Source of the DNA: Poseidonibacter lekithochrous | GTDB lineage: Bacteria > Campylobacterota > Campylobacteria > Campylobacterales > Arcobacteraceae | Length of the DNA stretch: 64,000 nucleotides | NCBI RefSeq assembly: GCF_013283835.1 | Contig: NZ_CP054052.1 | Location: forward strand, 2,108,001-2,172,000 | Direction: 5' to 3' | In this document: positions 35,411 to 42,370 of the stretch, piece after piece | How positions within the stretch are numbered: position 1 is the stretch's first letter | How the letters are laid out: every line of letters begins with the position of its first letter | Position numbers and translations under genes: made by a program | Notes under the pieces: model-generated | What the model saw: the letters and a program-made list of their open reading frames with translations, nothing else | What the model was told of the DNA's origin: nothing | The model's database searches: none

Positions 35411-36619
35411 TTAAATAAGATTTTCAGCATCTTTTTTCCATTGTTCAAAATTAGTTCTTTTAGGAGTTATATCTCTTATATGACTAGCCAAATTTATATT
35501 TAATATCATTTTGGAGTTTTTTTGGAGTTTTTCAAGTTTAGTATCTATTGCTACCTCAAGTAAGTTTAATAAGATTATCCAAAGTTTTATTACATTTTCT
35601 CTATTTGGTAGTGTACCTTTGTGTATCAAATCATTTCTATCACTTCTATTTTTTAATAAAACTTGAAATATATTTTCACTAATTATTTTTGTTTCATGCA
35701 AAATATCATGTTTTGTTTTTATATTAATATTCTTTGGCAATGCTCTTTTCAAAATCTTTAATATAGAATTATCTATTTTATTTTGATATAAAGAATCGGT
35801 TAATTGCTCTATCACAATCCATAAGTTGCTCAAAGCTTCAGCTATCTTACCTTGATTTAAATAATGGTATCCAAGTGCTAAAAAAATGGGTGAGAAATCA
35901 ACTTTATTAATTATATTTATACCAAAGTTGTAAGCTTCTGTAAATTCTTCTACTTGTATATGGTTTGGATGATGTGCTTTTATCCTTTCTGTTATACTTA
36001 CAGATTTATTTCTAAAATCATTATTTGGTGATGGTATATAAGAAAAATTTGAACCACCATTCTCTATAATACAACCTTGATGTAGCTTAGTTAAATCAAT
36101 AGGTTTAACTAAAATTCCACCTAAAAATAAAGCCCCTATTATTTCATTGAATTTATTTACAGCTTTTTCAGGTGTGTTATAGTTTTCATCTACTGGCAAC
36201 ATAACAGAACCATCAAAAGTGACTAAAATATCTAATTGAGAATTTTCGTTGTAATCTTTTAGTTTTGCAACAAACTTTGATAGCATTCTTGTATCGTATA
36301 AATTTGTATTTATTTCATCTAAGCTAACTATAAAATCATCTTTGGTTTTAGATATAAGTACAAGTGGTTCAAAAAGAAATGTTATCCAAGCAGGGTCATA
36401 GCTAGGTATTTCAGATATAGGTTCTTTATAATCTAGTGGCTTATGTTTTTCATGAATCCAATCTCCATTATGCCAAATATAATTATCACTAGGTTTTTCT
36501 TTTACATTATCTGTCAAAGTTTTTGGAATATTTCTTCTTGTCTGCATCAACTTTACTACATTATCATGTTCATAAAAAGCATATACTTGACCTGTTAGCG
36601 TATCCTGATAATGTTTCAA
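35411..36619 (-). CDS. HEPN-domain protein in integron-cassette position
   Basis: A 402-residue protein. The C-terminal ~130 residues are all-helical and carry NRSDRNDLIHKG (about 322-333), the RxxxxH-type motif of HEPN RNase domains, in the Apea-like context (NLWIVIEQLTDSL before it, ENVIKLWIILLNLLEVAI after). The N-terminal ~270 residues are alpha/beta and unrecognised (LDILVTFDGSVMLPVD, GGILVKPIDL). HEPN proteins are often RNases of toxin-antitoxin, abortive infection or defence systems. No partner antitoxin gene is adjacent. The start is TTG 36619, about 10 bases after AAGGAA. The attC 24 bp downstream suggests it was delivered as a gene cassette. Confidence 0.7.
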   Translation of the reverse strand: MKHYQDTLTGQVYAFYEHDNVVKLMQTRRNIPKTLTDNVKEKPSDNYIWHNGDWIHEKHKPLDYKEPISEIPSYDPAWITFLFEPLVLISKTKDDFIVSLDEINTNLYDTRMLSKFVAKLKDYNENSQLDILVTFDGSVMLPVDENYNTPEKAVNKFNEIIGALFLGGILVKPIDLTKLHQGCIIENGGSNFSYIPSPNNDFRNKSVSITERIKAHHPNHIQVEEFTEAYNFGINIINKVDFSPIFLALGYHYLNQGKIAEALSNLWIVIEQLTDSLYQNKIDNSILKILKRALPKNINIKTKHDILHETKIISENIFQVLLKNRSDRNDLIHKGTLPNRENVIKLWIILLNLLEVAIDTKLEKLQKNSKMILNINLASHIRDITPKRTNFEQWKKDAENLI

Positions 36620-36947
36620 TTTATATTACTTCCTTTTTTGATTCTCAATATTAATTAGTATTTAAGATAACTATTTACTCAAGGAACACTATATTCTAAT
36701 TAATCACTATTAGCATAGTGTGAGTATTTACACATAAGAAAAAAAAGGAGAAAAGGTTACTTATTTAAAATATTTTTTGTTATTATATCAAAAAATATTT
36801 AATATAATATCAATTTTTCTACTAGAACACTTAAATATAAAATGTCTTTTTTGCCTCAATAAAAGCTATTAAAAGGACAAAGTATTCCGTAATTTGTTAA
36901 ATATCTTGGTATTAGGACATTATATCCCTTAAGAAAAAGGTTTTATT
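36620..36947. other. Gap between the cassette gene and the intI remnant: possible attI/promoter region
   Basis: About 330 bp with no gene. It holds the 37-bp promoter-like repeat (36670-36706). In an integron this interval, between divergent intI and the first cassette, would contain attI and the cassette promoter. I cannot identify an attI core site by eye. Confidence 0.3.
36670..36706 (-). promoter_or_regulatory. Promoter-like repeat, copy A
   Basis: TAACTATTTACTCAAGGAA then TATTCTAATTAAT (plus-strand reading) resembles copy B at 37973-38009 over 37 bp (about 75% identity, matching ends). Both copies lie just upstream of a minus-strand gene (51 bp before 36619, 23 bp before 37950), so they may bind the same regulator or carry the same promoter. 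Confidence 0.45.
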
Positions 36948-37237
36948 ATGGAAGTTAAAAAAAGTTATTAGATATAGTTAGAGATAAGGTTAGATTTAAA
37001 CATTATAGTATTTCTACGGAGAGAACATATACACATTGGATTAAGCATTATATTTTCTTTCATAATAAAAAACATCCTATTAAAATGGGTAAACTTCTAA
37101 TAGAAGAATTTTTGACTTATTTAGCTGTAAAAAAGCATGTAGCTCCTACAACACAAAATCAAGCTTTTTCGGCAATATTATTCTTGTATAAAGAAGTCTT
37201 AGGGATTGATTTAACAAATGAAAACATACAAGCATAA
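36948..37237 (+). pseudogene. intI: Truncated integron integrase (IntI) remnant
   Basis: From 36965 the frame reads LLDIVRDKVRFKHYSISTER, TYTHWIKHYIFFHNKKHP, MGKLLIEEFLTYLAVKKHVA and TQNQAFSAILFLYKEVLGID, the N-terminal core-binding (SAM-like) domain of integron tyrosine recombinases. ATG 36948 is out of phase by one base; restoring one A in the run of seven A at about 36957-36963 joins it. After about 96 codons it stops (TAA 37235), so the catalytic domain with the RHRRY residues is absent. It is on the opposite strand to the HEPN cassette, the usual integron arrangement. A dead integrase. Confidence 0.8.
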
Positions 37238-37304
37238 GAGAGGAAACTTATACTGGTAGTTCAAATTAATTAAGTATCCTATTCCCGTAATTTTGCGAAA
37301 CTCC

Positions 37305-37553
37305 CTATGTATTTGATGTACAACCATGTTCTTTTAGTACTCGATTAATTGATGCTGGATTATCTTTTAATGCAAGTACAGGTCTTATTGGACGATTAAC
37401 AAAATTGCCGCCACAATTAGGACATTGGTTATTGAAAATATTTTCTACACAATTTGTACAAAATGTACATTCAAAAGTACAAATATGTGCTTCTGTTGAT
37501 TCTGGTGGTAAGTCCTTATTACAGCATTCACAATTTGGTCTTAATTCTAACAT
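37305..37553 (-). CDS. DUF1272 zinc-ribbon-like small protein
   Basis: An 82-residue protein with the DUF1272 pattern: LRPNCECCNKDLPPES, ICTFECTFCTNCVEN, and CPNCGGNFVNRPIRP. Eight or more Cys arranged as C-x2-C pairs suggest two zinc sites. Length is typical of the family, whose function is unknown. ATG follows an AGGA site. It lies downstream of the cupin gene on the same strand, 85 bp apart, probably in one transcript. Confidence 0.9.
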   Translation of the reverse strand: MLELRPNCECCNKDLPPESTEAHICTFECTFCTNCVENIFNNQCPNCGGNFVNRPIRPVLALKDNPASINRVLKEHGCTSNT

Positions 37554-37638
37554 TTTAAATTCCTAATATGTTTTATTTATTTGAGATTGAAAAGCTTGAT
37601 ATTTTCGATCTACTAACTTGTTCTTTTCATATTCCTTG

Positions 37639-37950
37639 TTATACACTACCATCTTTTTCAATTACTAATATTCTTGCTTCTCCTATTGGATGAGCATAAT
37701 GTTCCGTTCCAACTGAAGCATAAAAAATATCTCCAATATTTAATATTGATGATTTTTCTTCATTGTTTTCTTTGTAAAACATTTTTACTTGTCCATCTAA
37801 AACAACGAAAATCTCTTCTCCATCATTAATATGCCATTTATATGGTTTATCAGTCCAATGTAGTTTAGTAGTAATACCATTCATATTTGAAATGAATTTT
37901 GAATCCCAAGCTTTATTTGATTTAAATTCTTTACTTCTAGTTATTTCCAT
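37639..37950 (-). CDS. Small cupin-domain protein
   Basis: A 103-residue single cupin barrel. Motif 1 is spread over HWTDKPYKWHINDGEEIFVV LDG (His, His, Glu ligands) and motif 2 over GDIFYASVGTEHYAHPIGEA (last His ligand). Binding of a metal and small ligand is likely, but the substrate is unknown; such small cupins are often fused to or neighbours of regulators. ATG has a clear AAGGA site. The upstream region holds promoter-like repeat copy B. Confidence 0.85.
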   Translation of the reverse strand: MEITRSKEFKSNKAWDSKFISNMNGITTKLHWTDKPYKWHINDGEEIFVVLDGQVKMFYKENNEEKSSILNIGDIFYASVGTEHYAHPIGEARILVIEKDGSV

Positions 37951-37972
37951 ATTTAATATTTCCTTATGTGTG

Positions 37973-38009
37973 TAACTATTTATTCAGGAAATATTCTATC
38001 CTAATTAAT
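37973..38009 (-). promoter_or_regulatory. Promoter-like repeat, copy B
   Basis: TAACTATTTATTCAGGAA then TATCCTAATTAAT; see copy A at 36670-36706. It stands 23 bp before the cupin start codon on the minus strand. Confidence 0.45.
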
Positions 38010-38200
38010 ATTTATATACATTATTAAAACATATAAATATACTATTAATAATCAATTTAAAGAAATATTAGTATTTAAATTTAAATACAAAACCTACTTA
38101 AATCCCATCAATTTTTACTTTCAGTACATCTATACTATAATTATAAAAAAATTACATACAAAAACAATATTGTTTTGCTTATAAAAGGACTTTAAAACTA

Positions 38201-38767
38201 ATGTTTAAAACAAAAAATCTATTCTTGATTCTAATTTTCATATCTTCGTTTGCTAATGCAGCAACTTCTTATATTTCAGATGACTTACATACTTTTATAC
38301 ACTCAGGCCCTGGTACTAAATATAAAATTATTGGTAGTGTAAATACAGGTGATCGTATTGAAATTATTCGTAAGAATTCAAAGTACACTCTAATAAAAGA
38401 CTCAAAAGGTCGTAGTGGTTGGGTTAACTCAAAATATATTTCTGCACAACCTGGATTAAAAGAGCGTTTACCACAGCTAGAAACTCAACTAATAAAGGTT
38501 CAAGCACAACTAGATGAGTATAAAACAAATATAGAATCTCAGGATAATAAGCTTGAGAAATTAGAAAATATAAATCTAACTCTAAATAAACAAATAGAAG
38601 AAATTCAAATATTAAATGCTAATTTAAATGATAAACTTGATACTAAAAAGAATGATTTATTAATGCGTTGGTTTAGTTACGGTGGAATGGTTGCAGGTGG
38701 TGGTCTTGTATTAGGACTAATTCTTCCTTATTTAATTCCAAGTCGTCGTAAAAAAAGTCGTTGGTAA
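38201..38767 (+). CDS. TIGR04211-type SH3 and coiled-coil membrane protein (YgiM-like)
   Basis: A 188-residue protein. It has a signal peptide (residues 1-20, ending in FANA), a bacterial SH3 domain at ~22-85 (YISDDLHTFIHSGPGTKYKI, RIEIIRKNSKYTLIKDSKG, GWVNSKYIS), a coiled coil at ~90-150, and one C-terminal transmembrane helix (GGMVAGGGLVLGLILPYLIP) followed by a basic tail. This is the layout of the TIGR04211/YgiM family, anchored in the inner membrane with the SH3 domain in the periplasm and thought to bind peptidoglycan-related ligands. ATG follows AAAGGA. It is monocistronic, with a terminator after it. Confidence 0.9.
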   Translation: MFKTKNLFLILIFISSFANAATSYISDDLHTFIHSGPGTKYKIIGSVNTGDRIEIIRKNSKYTLIKDSKGRSGWVNSKYISAQPGLKERLPQLETQLIKVQAQLDEYKTNIESQDNKLEKLENINLTLNKQIEEIQILNANLNDKLDTKKNDLLMRWFSYGGMVAGGGLVLGLILPYLIPSRRKKSRW

Positions 38768-38776
38768 GATGAAACT

Positions 38777-38807
38777 AAATATAGTTGTTAATAAAACAAC
38801 TATATTT
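38777..38807 (+). terminator. Bidirectional terminator
   Basis: A perfect 13-bp stem AAATATAGTTGTT (38777-38789) / AACAACTATATTT (38795-38807), between the convergent SH3 gene and sorB. Confidence 0.85.
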
Positions 38808-38814
38808 ATTGGCT

Positions 38815-39159
38815 TTATTTTGGTAACTTATCTTTTGATAAATTTGGTCTTCTAGATGCTTGATCAGGAGCATAATTCTTTTCTAGATAAGTTAGAATAA
38901 TATCTTCTGTTTTATCATCAAATTTCCATAAACCTTGAGTATCTTGCATCCATCTAATCATAGAAAGCCAAGTATCTCTATCTCCTTTTTGCAAAGTGAT
39001 AAACTTAGCACTATGACAAACAGTACAATTTGCTTTTACTATCTCCATTCCAGGAGCTACTATTAAACCTGTTTCTTTATCTATTTCTTTTGCATTTATA
39101 TTCAAAGACAAAATAGTAAAAGATGCTGTTAATAATGCTATTTTTTTTAGATTTTTCAT
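38815..39159 (-). CDS. sorB: Sulfite:cytochrome c oxidoreductase, monohaem cytochrome subunit
   Basis: A 114-residue exported c-type cytochrome. Residues 1-23 form a Sec signal (LTASFTILSLNINA), followed by a single CxxCH haem site ANCTVCHSAK (about residue 45) and a Met-type ligand region near WMQDTQG. In Campylobacter, the small haem subunit (Cj0004c) receives electrons from the molybdenum subunit and passes them to cytochrome c and the oxidase. It lies 8 bases downstream of sorA in the same operon. Confidence 0.85.
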   Translation of the reverse strand: MKNLKKIALLTASFTILSLNINAKEIDKETGLIVAPGMEIVKANCTVCHSAKFITLQKGDRDTWLSMIRWMQDTQGLWKFDDKTEDIILTYLEKNYAPDQASRRPNLSKDKLPK

Positions 39160-39167
39160 ATTAATTC

Positions 39168-40487
39168 CTAAACTACTTTTACAGCAATTCTATGACAAGC
39201 ATTGTTTAAATAACCTCGTGGATTCCATCCTGGTAAAATAATAGGTTGTTTAACTCCTAAACTATCAGTTGCTCTTGCCCAAACTTCGTAATAACCAGTT
39301 TTAGGGAATTTAACAGAAGCTTGCCATGATTGCCAAGCTAGTCTATTTGCTGGATCTTTTAGTTTTTTAACTTTTTTCCATGTAGCACCAAAGTCAATAG
39401 ATACTTCCATTTCATCAACTTCTAAATCCCCTGCCCATGCTTTTCCTCTGAACTTAAACTTCTTATCAATTTTATGAGTGATTCCAGATTCTGGATAAGT
39501 AATCAGTGATTTAACAGGCATAGATTCAATAATACACATTTCATCATCAGGTACTTTTGTTCCTGGAGCCACTGGTTTACAAGGAACTCTATATGATTGT
39601 CCTTTCATCTTTTTACCATCATGAACTTTGTTTCTTACTACAATTTTTTTAACCCATTTTCCAGAAACAGATGCAGGCCATCCACCCATTACAAGTCTTA
39701 ATGGATATCCATTACTTAATGGAATATCTTCACCTTCATATGCCCAAGCTAATAAAGATTCATCCTCTAAGGCTTTTGACATTGGAGCACCTCTTGAGAT
39801 TGTAACTTTTGTAGGATCTCCACTTAGGTGTGTATCTCTACCGTAGTATCCAATATATACTGCATCTTTTTTGATTCCACAATACTCTAATACATCTTTT
39901 AATTTAACACCAGTCCATCTACCACAACCTATTGCTCCAGTTGACCATTGGTTTCCTTTTGCAGGTGGATTGTATTCACTTCTACCATTTCCTCCACACT
40001 CTAACTGTAATGCGTAAGTATGGTGTTTAAACTTTTTCTTTAGTTCAGCAACTGTAAAAGTCATAGGTTTTTCACAGCTTTCCCCTGTGATTTCAACTGT
40101 CCAGTTTTCTGGGTCTTTTGATTTTTCTGGTGGAACACCGTTATTTCTAATAAAGAAGTGTTTTGCAGGTGTAAAATCATCATCTAATAAATGTGGTGGT
40201 GTTTCTGCATTTACTGGTCTGTCATTTAAATAAACTAGACCATCTTTTCCTTCAATCTTAAAAGGTTTATCAGAATTTGCTAAAGCAGCAGGAATTAAAC
40301 CTGATGGCATATTTGAACCAAAAGGAATGTTTGAGCCAACAACAGCAGCCATTGCTAACATAGATGATTTTTTCAAAAATCCTCTTCTAGATTCTTCTGG
40401 AGTCTGACGACCAAAAATATCTAAGTCACTTTTAACTGGGTCGTTATGGTAAGCCTCATGTATACCAATTTCTTTTTTTTCTTTCAT
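39168..40487 (-). CDS. sorA: Sulfite:cytochrome c oxidoreductase, molybdopterin subunit
   Basis: A 439-residue periplasmic sulfite oxidase-family enzyme. The N terminus has a twin-arginine signal ESRRGFLKKSSMLAMAAV. The molybdopterin domain shows LQLECGGNGRSEYNP (ligating Cys at about 180), WSTGAIGCGRWTG and NGYPLRLVMGGWPASVSGKW. The C-terminal dimerisation domain ends ARATDSLGVKQPIILPGWNP. It oxidises sulfite to sulfate and gives electrons to the haem subunit encoded next. Sequence order, length and tandem sorB match the Campylobacter Cj0005c/Cj0004c pair. Start ATG follows GGAG. It is divergent from a two-component system. Confidence 0.92.
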   Translation of the reverse strand: MKEKKEIGIHEAYHNDPVKSDLDIFGRQTPEESRRGFLKKSSMLAMAAVVGSNIPFGSNMPSGLIPAALANSDKPFKIEGKDGLVYLNDRPVNAETPPHLLDDDFTPAKHFFIRNNGVPPEKSKDPENWTVEITGESCEKPMTFTVAELKKKFKHHTYALQLECGGNGRSEYNPPAKGNQWSTGAIGCGRWTGVKLKDVLEYCGIKKDAVYIGYYGRDTHLSGDPTKVTISRGAPMSKALEDESLLAWAYEGEDIPLSNGYPLRLVMGGWPASVSGKWVKKIVVRNKVHDGKKMKGQSYRVPCKPVAPGTKVPDDEMCIIESMPVKSLITYPESGITHKIDKKFKFRGKAWAGDLEVDEMEVSIDFGATWKKVKKLKDPANRLAWQSWQASVKFPKTGYYEVWARATDSLGVKQPIILPGWNPRGYLNNACHRIAVKVV

Positions 40488-40497
40488 ACTATCACTC

Positions 40498-40597
40498 CAT
40501 AAAATCTTATTTATTAAATTATAATGAAGGATTATTGAGATTGTATGGAGGAATTGTTAAGATTTTATGAAGATGATTCTACAAATTTTATGTAGAA
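40498..40597. promoter_or_regulatory. Inverted repeats in the sorA/response-regulator intergenic region
   Basis: CATAAAATCTTA (40498-40509) and TAAGATTTTATG (40558-40569) are perfect 12-bp inverted copies. A further palindrome TTCTACA (40577-40583) / TGTAGAA (40591-40597) lies beside them. The region separates sorAB (minus) from the response regulator (plus), which has TATAAT at 40643-40648. They may be operators for one or both operons; the first repeat overlaps the sorA leader. Confidence 0.5.
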
Positions 40598-40682
40598 ATC
40601 TAATAAAATAATTAATTTCTATCCTTCTTAATAAATAAAGTGTATAATCACTATAGCTACGAAGACAAGAGATAAAAAGTAC

Positions 40683-41366
40683 ATGAAAAAAAGTATATTA
40701 ATAGTTGAAGATGAAGAATTAATAGTCAATTTTATAAATAATCGTTTAGATGAAGACCTTTATAATATTGACATTGCATTGGATGGGCAAAGTGCTCTTA
40801 TGAAGATAAAAAATAACAATTATGATTTGGTTACCCTTGATATAATGTTGCCATTTATCGATGGTTTCTCATTATGTAATAGTATTAGAGAAAAATCTAA
40901 AAAGACATTAATTGTTATGATTAGTGCATTAGATACTGGGGATTCAAAAGCCAAAGGTTATGATTATGGTATTGATGATTATATTGCAAAACCATTCTCA
41001 GCAAAAGAGCTTTGTTTAAAAATAAAATCCTTACTAAAAAGAAGAGAAGAATTAACTTCCTCTAAAATAGAGGGCAAATCTATCCTTATTTTAAATGATG
41101 AATCAAAAGAAATAACAGTAAACAGTAATCCAGTTGATTTTACTCCAAGTGAATATTTGATTTTATCAGTTTTTATAAATAATAAAAATAGAGCCTATTC
41201 TAGACAAGAACTAGCCCAACTAATTTATGATAATTATTTAGGTGAAATTGATGATAGAGGAATAGATAGCCATATTTGTAATATTAGAAGAAAAATAGCT
41301 AAACATGAAGAAAAAAATCTAATAAAAACAGTACGTGGAATAGGATATAAAATCGATGAAAATTAA
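40683..41366 (+). CDS. OmpR-family response regulator
   Basis: A 227-residue two-domain regulator. The receiver has EDEE acid residues, phospho-acceptor Asp in LVTLDIMLPFIDG (about 54), Ser/Ala in MISAL, and Lys in YIAKPF. The C-terminal Trans_reg_C winged helix has VDFTPSEYLILSVFI and the recognition region DSHICNIRRKIA with KTVRGIGYKI at the end. It acts with the kinase starting at 41356 (11-base overlap). Its promoter region is shared with sorA, so control of sulfite oxidation is a reasonable guess but not shown. Confidence 0.92.
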   Translation: MKKSILIVEDEELIVNFINNRLDEDLYNIDIALDGQSALMKIKNNNYDLVTLDIMLPFIDGFSLCNSIREKSKKTLIVMISALDTGDSKAKGYDYGIDDYIAKPFSAKELCLKIKSLLKRREELTSSKIEGKSILILNDESKEITVNSNPVDFTPSEYLILSVFINNKNRAYSRQELAQLIYDNYLGEIDDRGIDSHICNIRRKIAKHEEKNLIKTVRGIGYKIDEN

Positions 41367-42360
41367 AACTTTTGTAGTAGTCCTATCTACTATTGCTGGG
41401 CTTATAGTTTCTATATTTACAGCTGTTATGACTTTTGTTATTATTGGTGAACCAATATGTAGTGTGATGTTAATCAAAATTACAGTGACTGTATTATCAG
41501 TATTACCCGTAATTGCTTTCCTTAGTTTGTTCGCGGGAACATATATGTCTAAGAAATTTAAATTTATTGAATACAGGTTAGAGAAAATACGAAATCAAAA
41601 GTTTAATCAAGAGGAAGAAAAACACTATATTAGAGAAGTGCAAGAAATGCATGATGATATAAACTTCTTATCTAATCAACTAGAAGATTTAATTGGGGAT
41701 TTAAGACAAAAGAATCACAACTTATCAAACTTACTTATTTCAATGTCCCATGATATAAAAACACCAATTACTATTATAAATGGATATATAGAAGAGATTG
41801 AAGATGGACTTGTAACCCCACAAAAAATGCCAGCAGCACTAAAACATATGAAAAAAGAAGTTGAGTTTCTAGATGAACTTACTATTGATATGTTAGAGTT
41901 TATCTCTTCGATGGAGCAATACAAAACAAAAGAAAAAATTATGTTGTATTATTTCATCAAAAATGAGGTATTTCCTCTGCTTCCACAAAATGATAAAGTA
42001 AAACTTTTAAGTACTATTGACAAAGATTATGTAGTTAAGTTCAACAAAGTTGACTTAAAAAAGATATGTGTAAATATCCTATCAAATGCCATCAAATACA
42101 CAAAAGAAGGATATGTAAAAGTATCTGCACTAGATAATAATATTTTATTTGAAAACAATGGAGAAGAGATAAAAGACGAATTCAAAGACAAAATATTTGA
42201 ACCATTTTTTACAATCTCTACAAGTAAAAATAGAAAAGATAGTGGTTTTGGATTAGGGCTTTCAATAGTAACTAATCTTAGTAAAAACAACGACTATAAA
42301 TGTACTTTAGACAGTAGTACAAAAGAGAAAACAGTCTTTAGTTTAGAAGCTATGAGTTAG
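41356..42360 (+). CDS. Two-component sensor histidine kinase
   Basis: A 334-residue membrane kinase with two N-terminal helices (about 5-30 and 36-60) and almost no periplasmic loop between them. HisKA follows with SMSHDIKTPITIINGYIEEI (His at about 134), then HATPase_c with KKICVNILSNAIKYTKEG (N box) and DSGFGLGLSIV (G box). The very short extracytoplasmic part suggests that the signal is sensed within the membrane, or that this kinase senses through a partner. It is cotranscribed with the regulator by overlap. The last codons and stop are part of a strong hairpin terminator. Confidence 0.9.
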   Translation: MKIKTFVVVLSTIAGLIVSIFTAVMTFVIIGEPICSVMLIKITVTVLSVLPVIAFLSLFAGTYMSKKFKFIEYRLEKIRNQKFNQEEEKHYIREVQEMHDDINFLSNQLEDLIGDLRQKNHNLSNLLISMSHDIKTPITIINGYIEEIEDGLVTPQKMPAALKHMKKEVEFLDELTIDMLEFISSMEQYKTKEKIMLYYFIKNEVFPLLPQNDKVKLLSTIDKDYVVKFNKVDLKKICVNILSNAIKYTKEGYVKVSALDNNILFENNGEEIKDEFKDKIFEPFFTISTSKNRKDSGFGLGLSIVTNLSKNNDYKCTLDSSTKEKTVFSLEAMS

Positions 42361-42370
42361 CTTCTAAACT
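42340..42370 (+). terminator. Bidirectional terminator spanning the kinase stop codon
   Basis: A perfect 13-bp stem AGTTTAGAAGCTA (42340-42352) / TAGCTTCTAAACT (42358-42370) with a TGAGT loop. It overlaps the end of the kinase gene and the end of the convergent helicase gene. Confidence 0.85.

Noticed and set aside
37554-37638. Short frame (YEKNKLVDRKYQAFQSQ) between the cupin and DUF1272 genes
   Set aside because: No start codon with a ribosome site; 85 bp is too short to separate a remnant from chance.
40498-40569. 12-bp inverted repeat as a terminator
   Set aside because: The 48-nt loop and lack of a T run do not fit a terminator.
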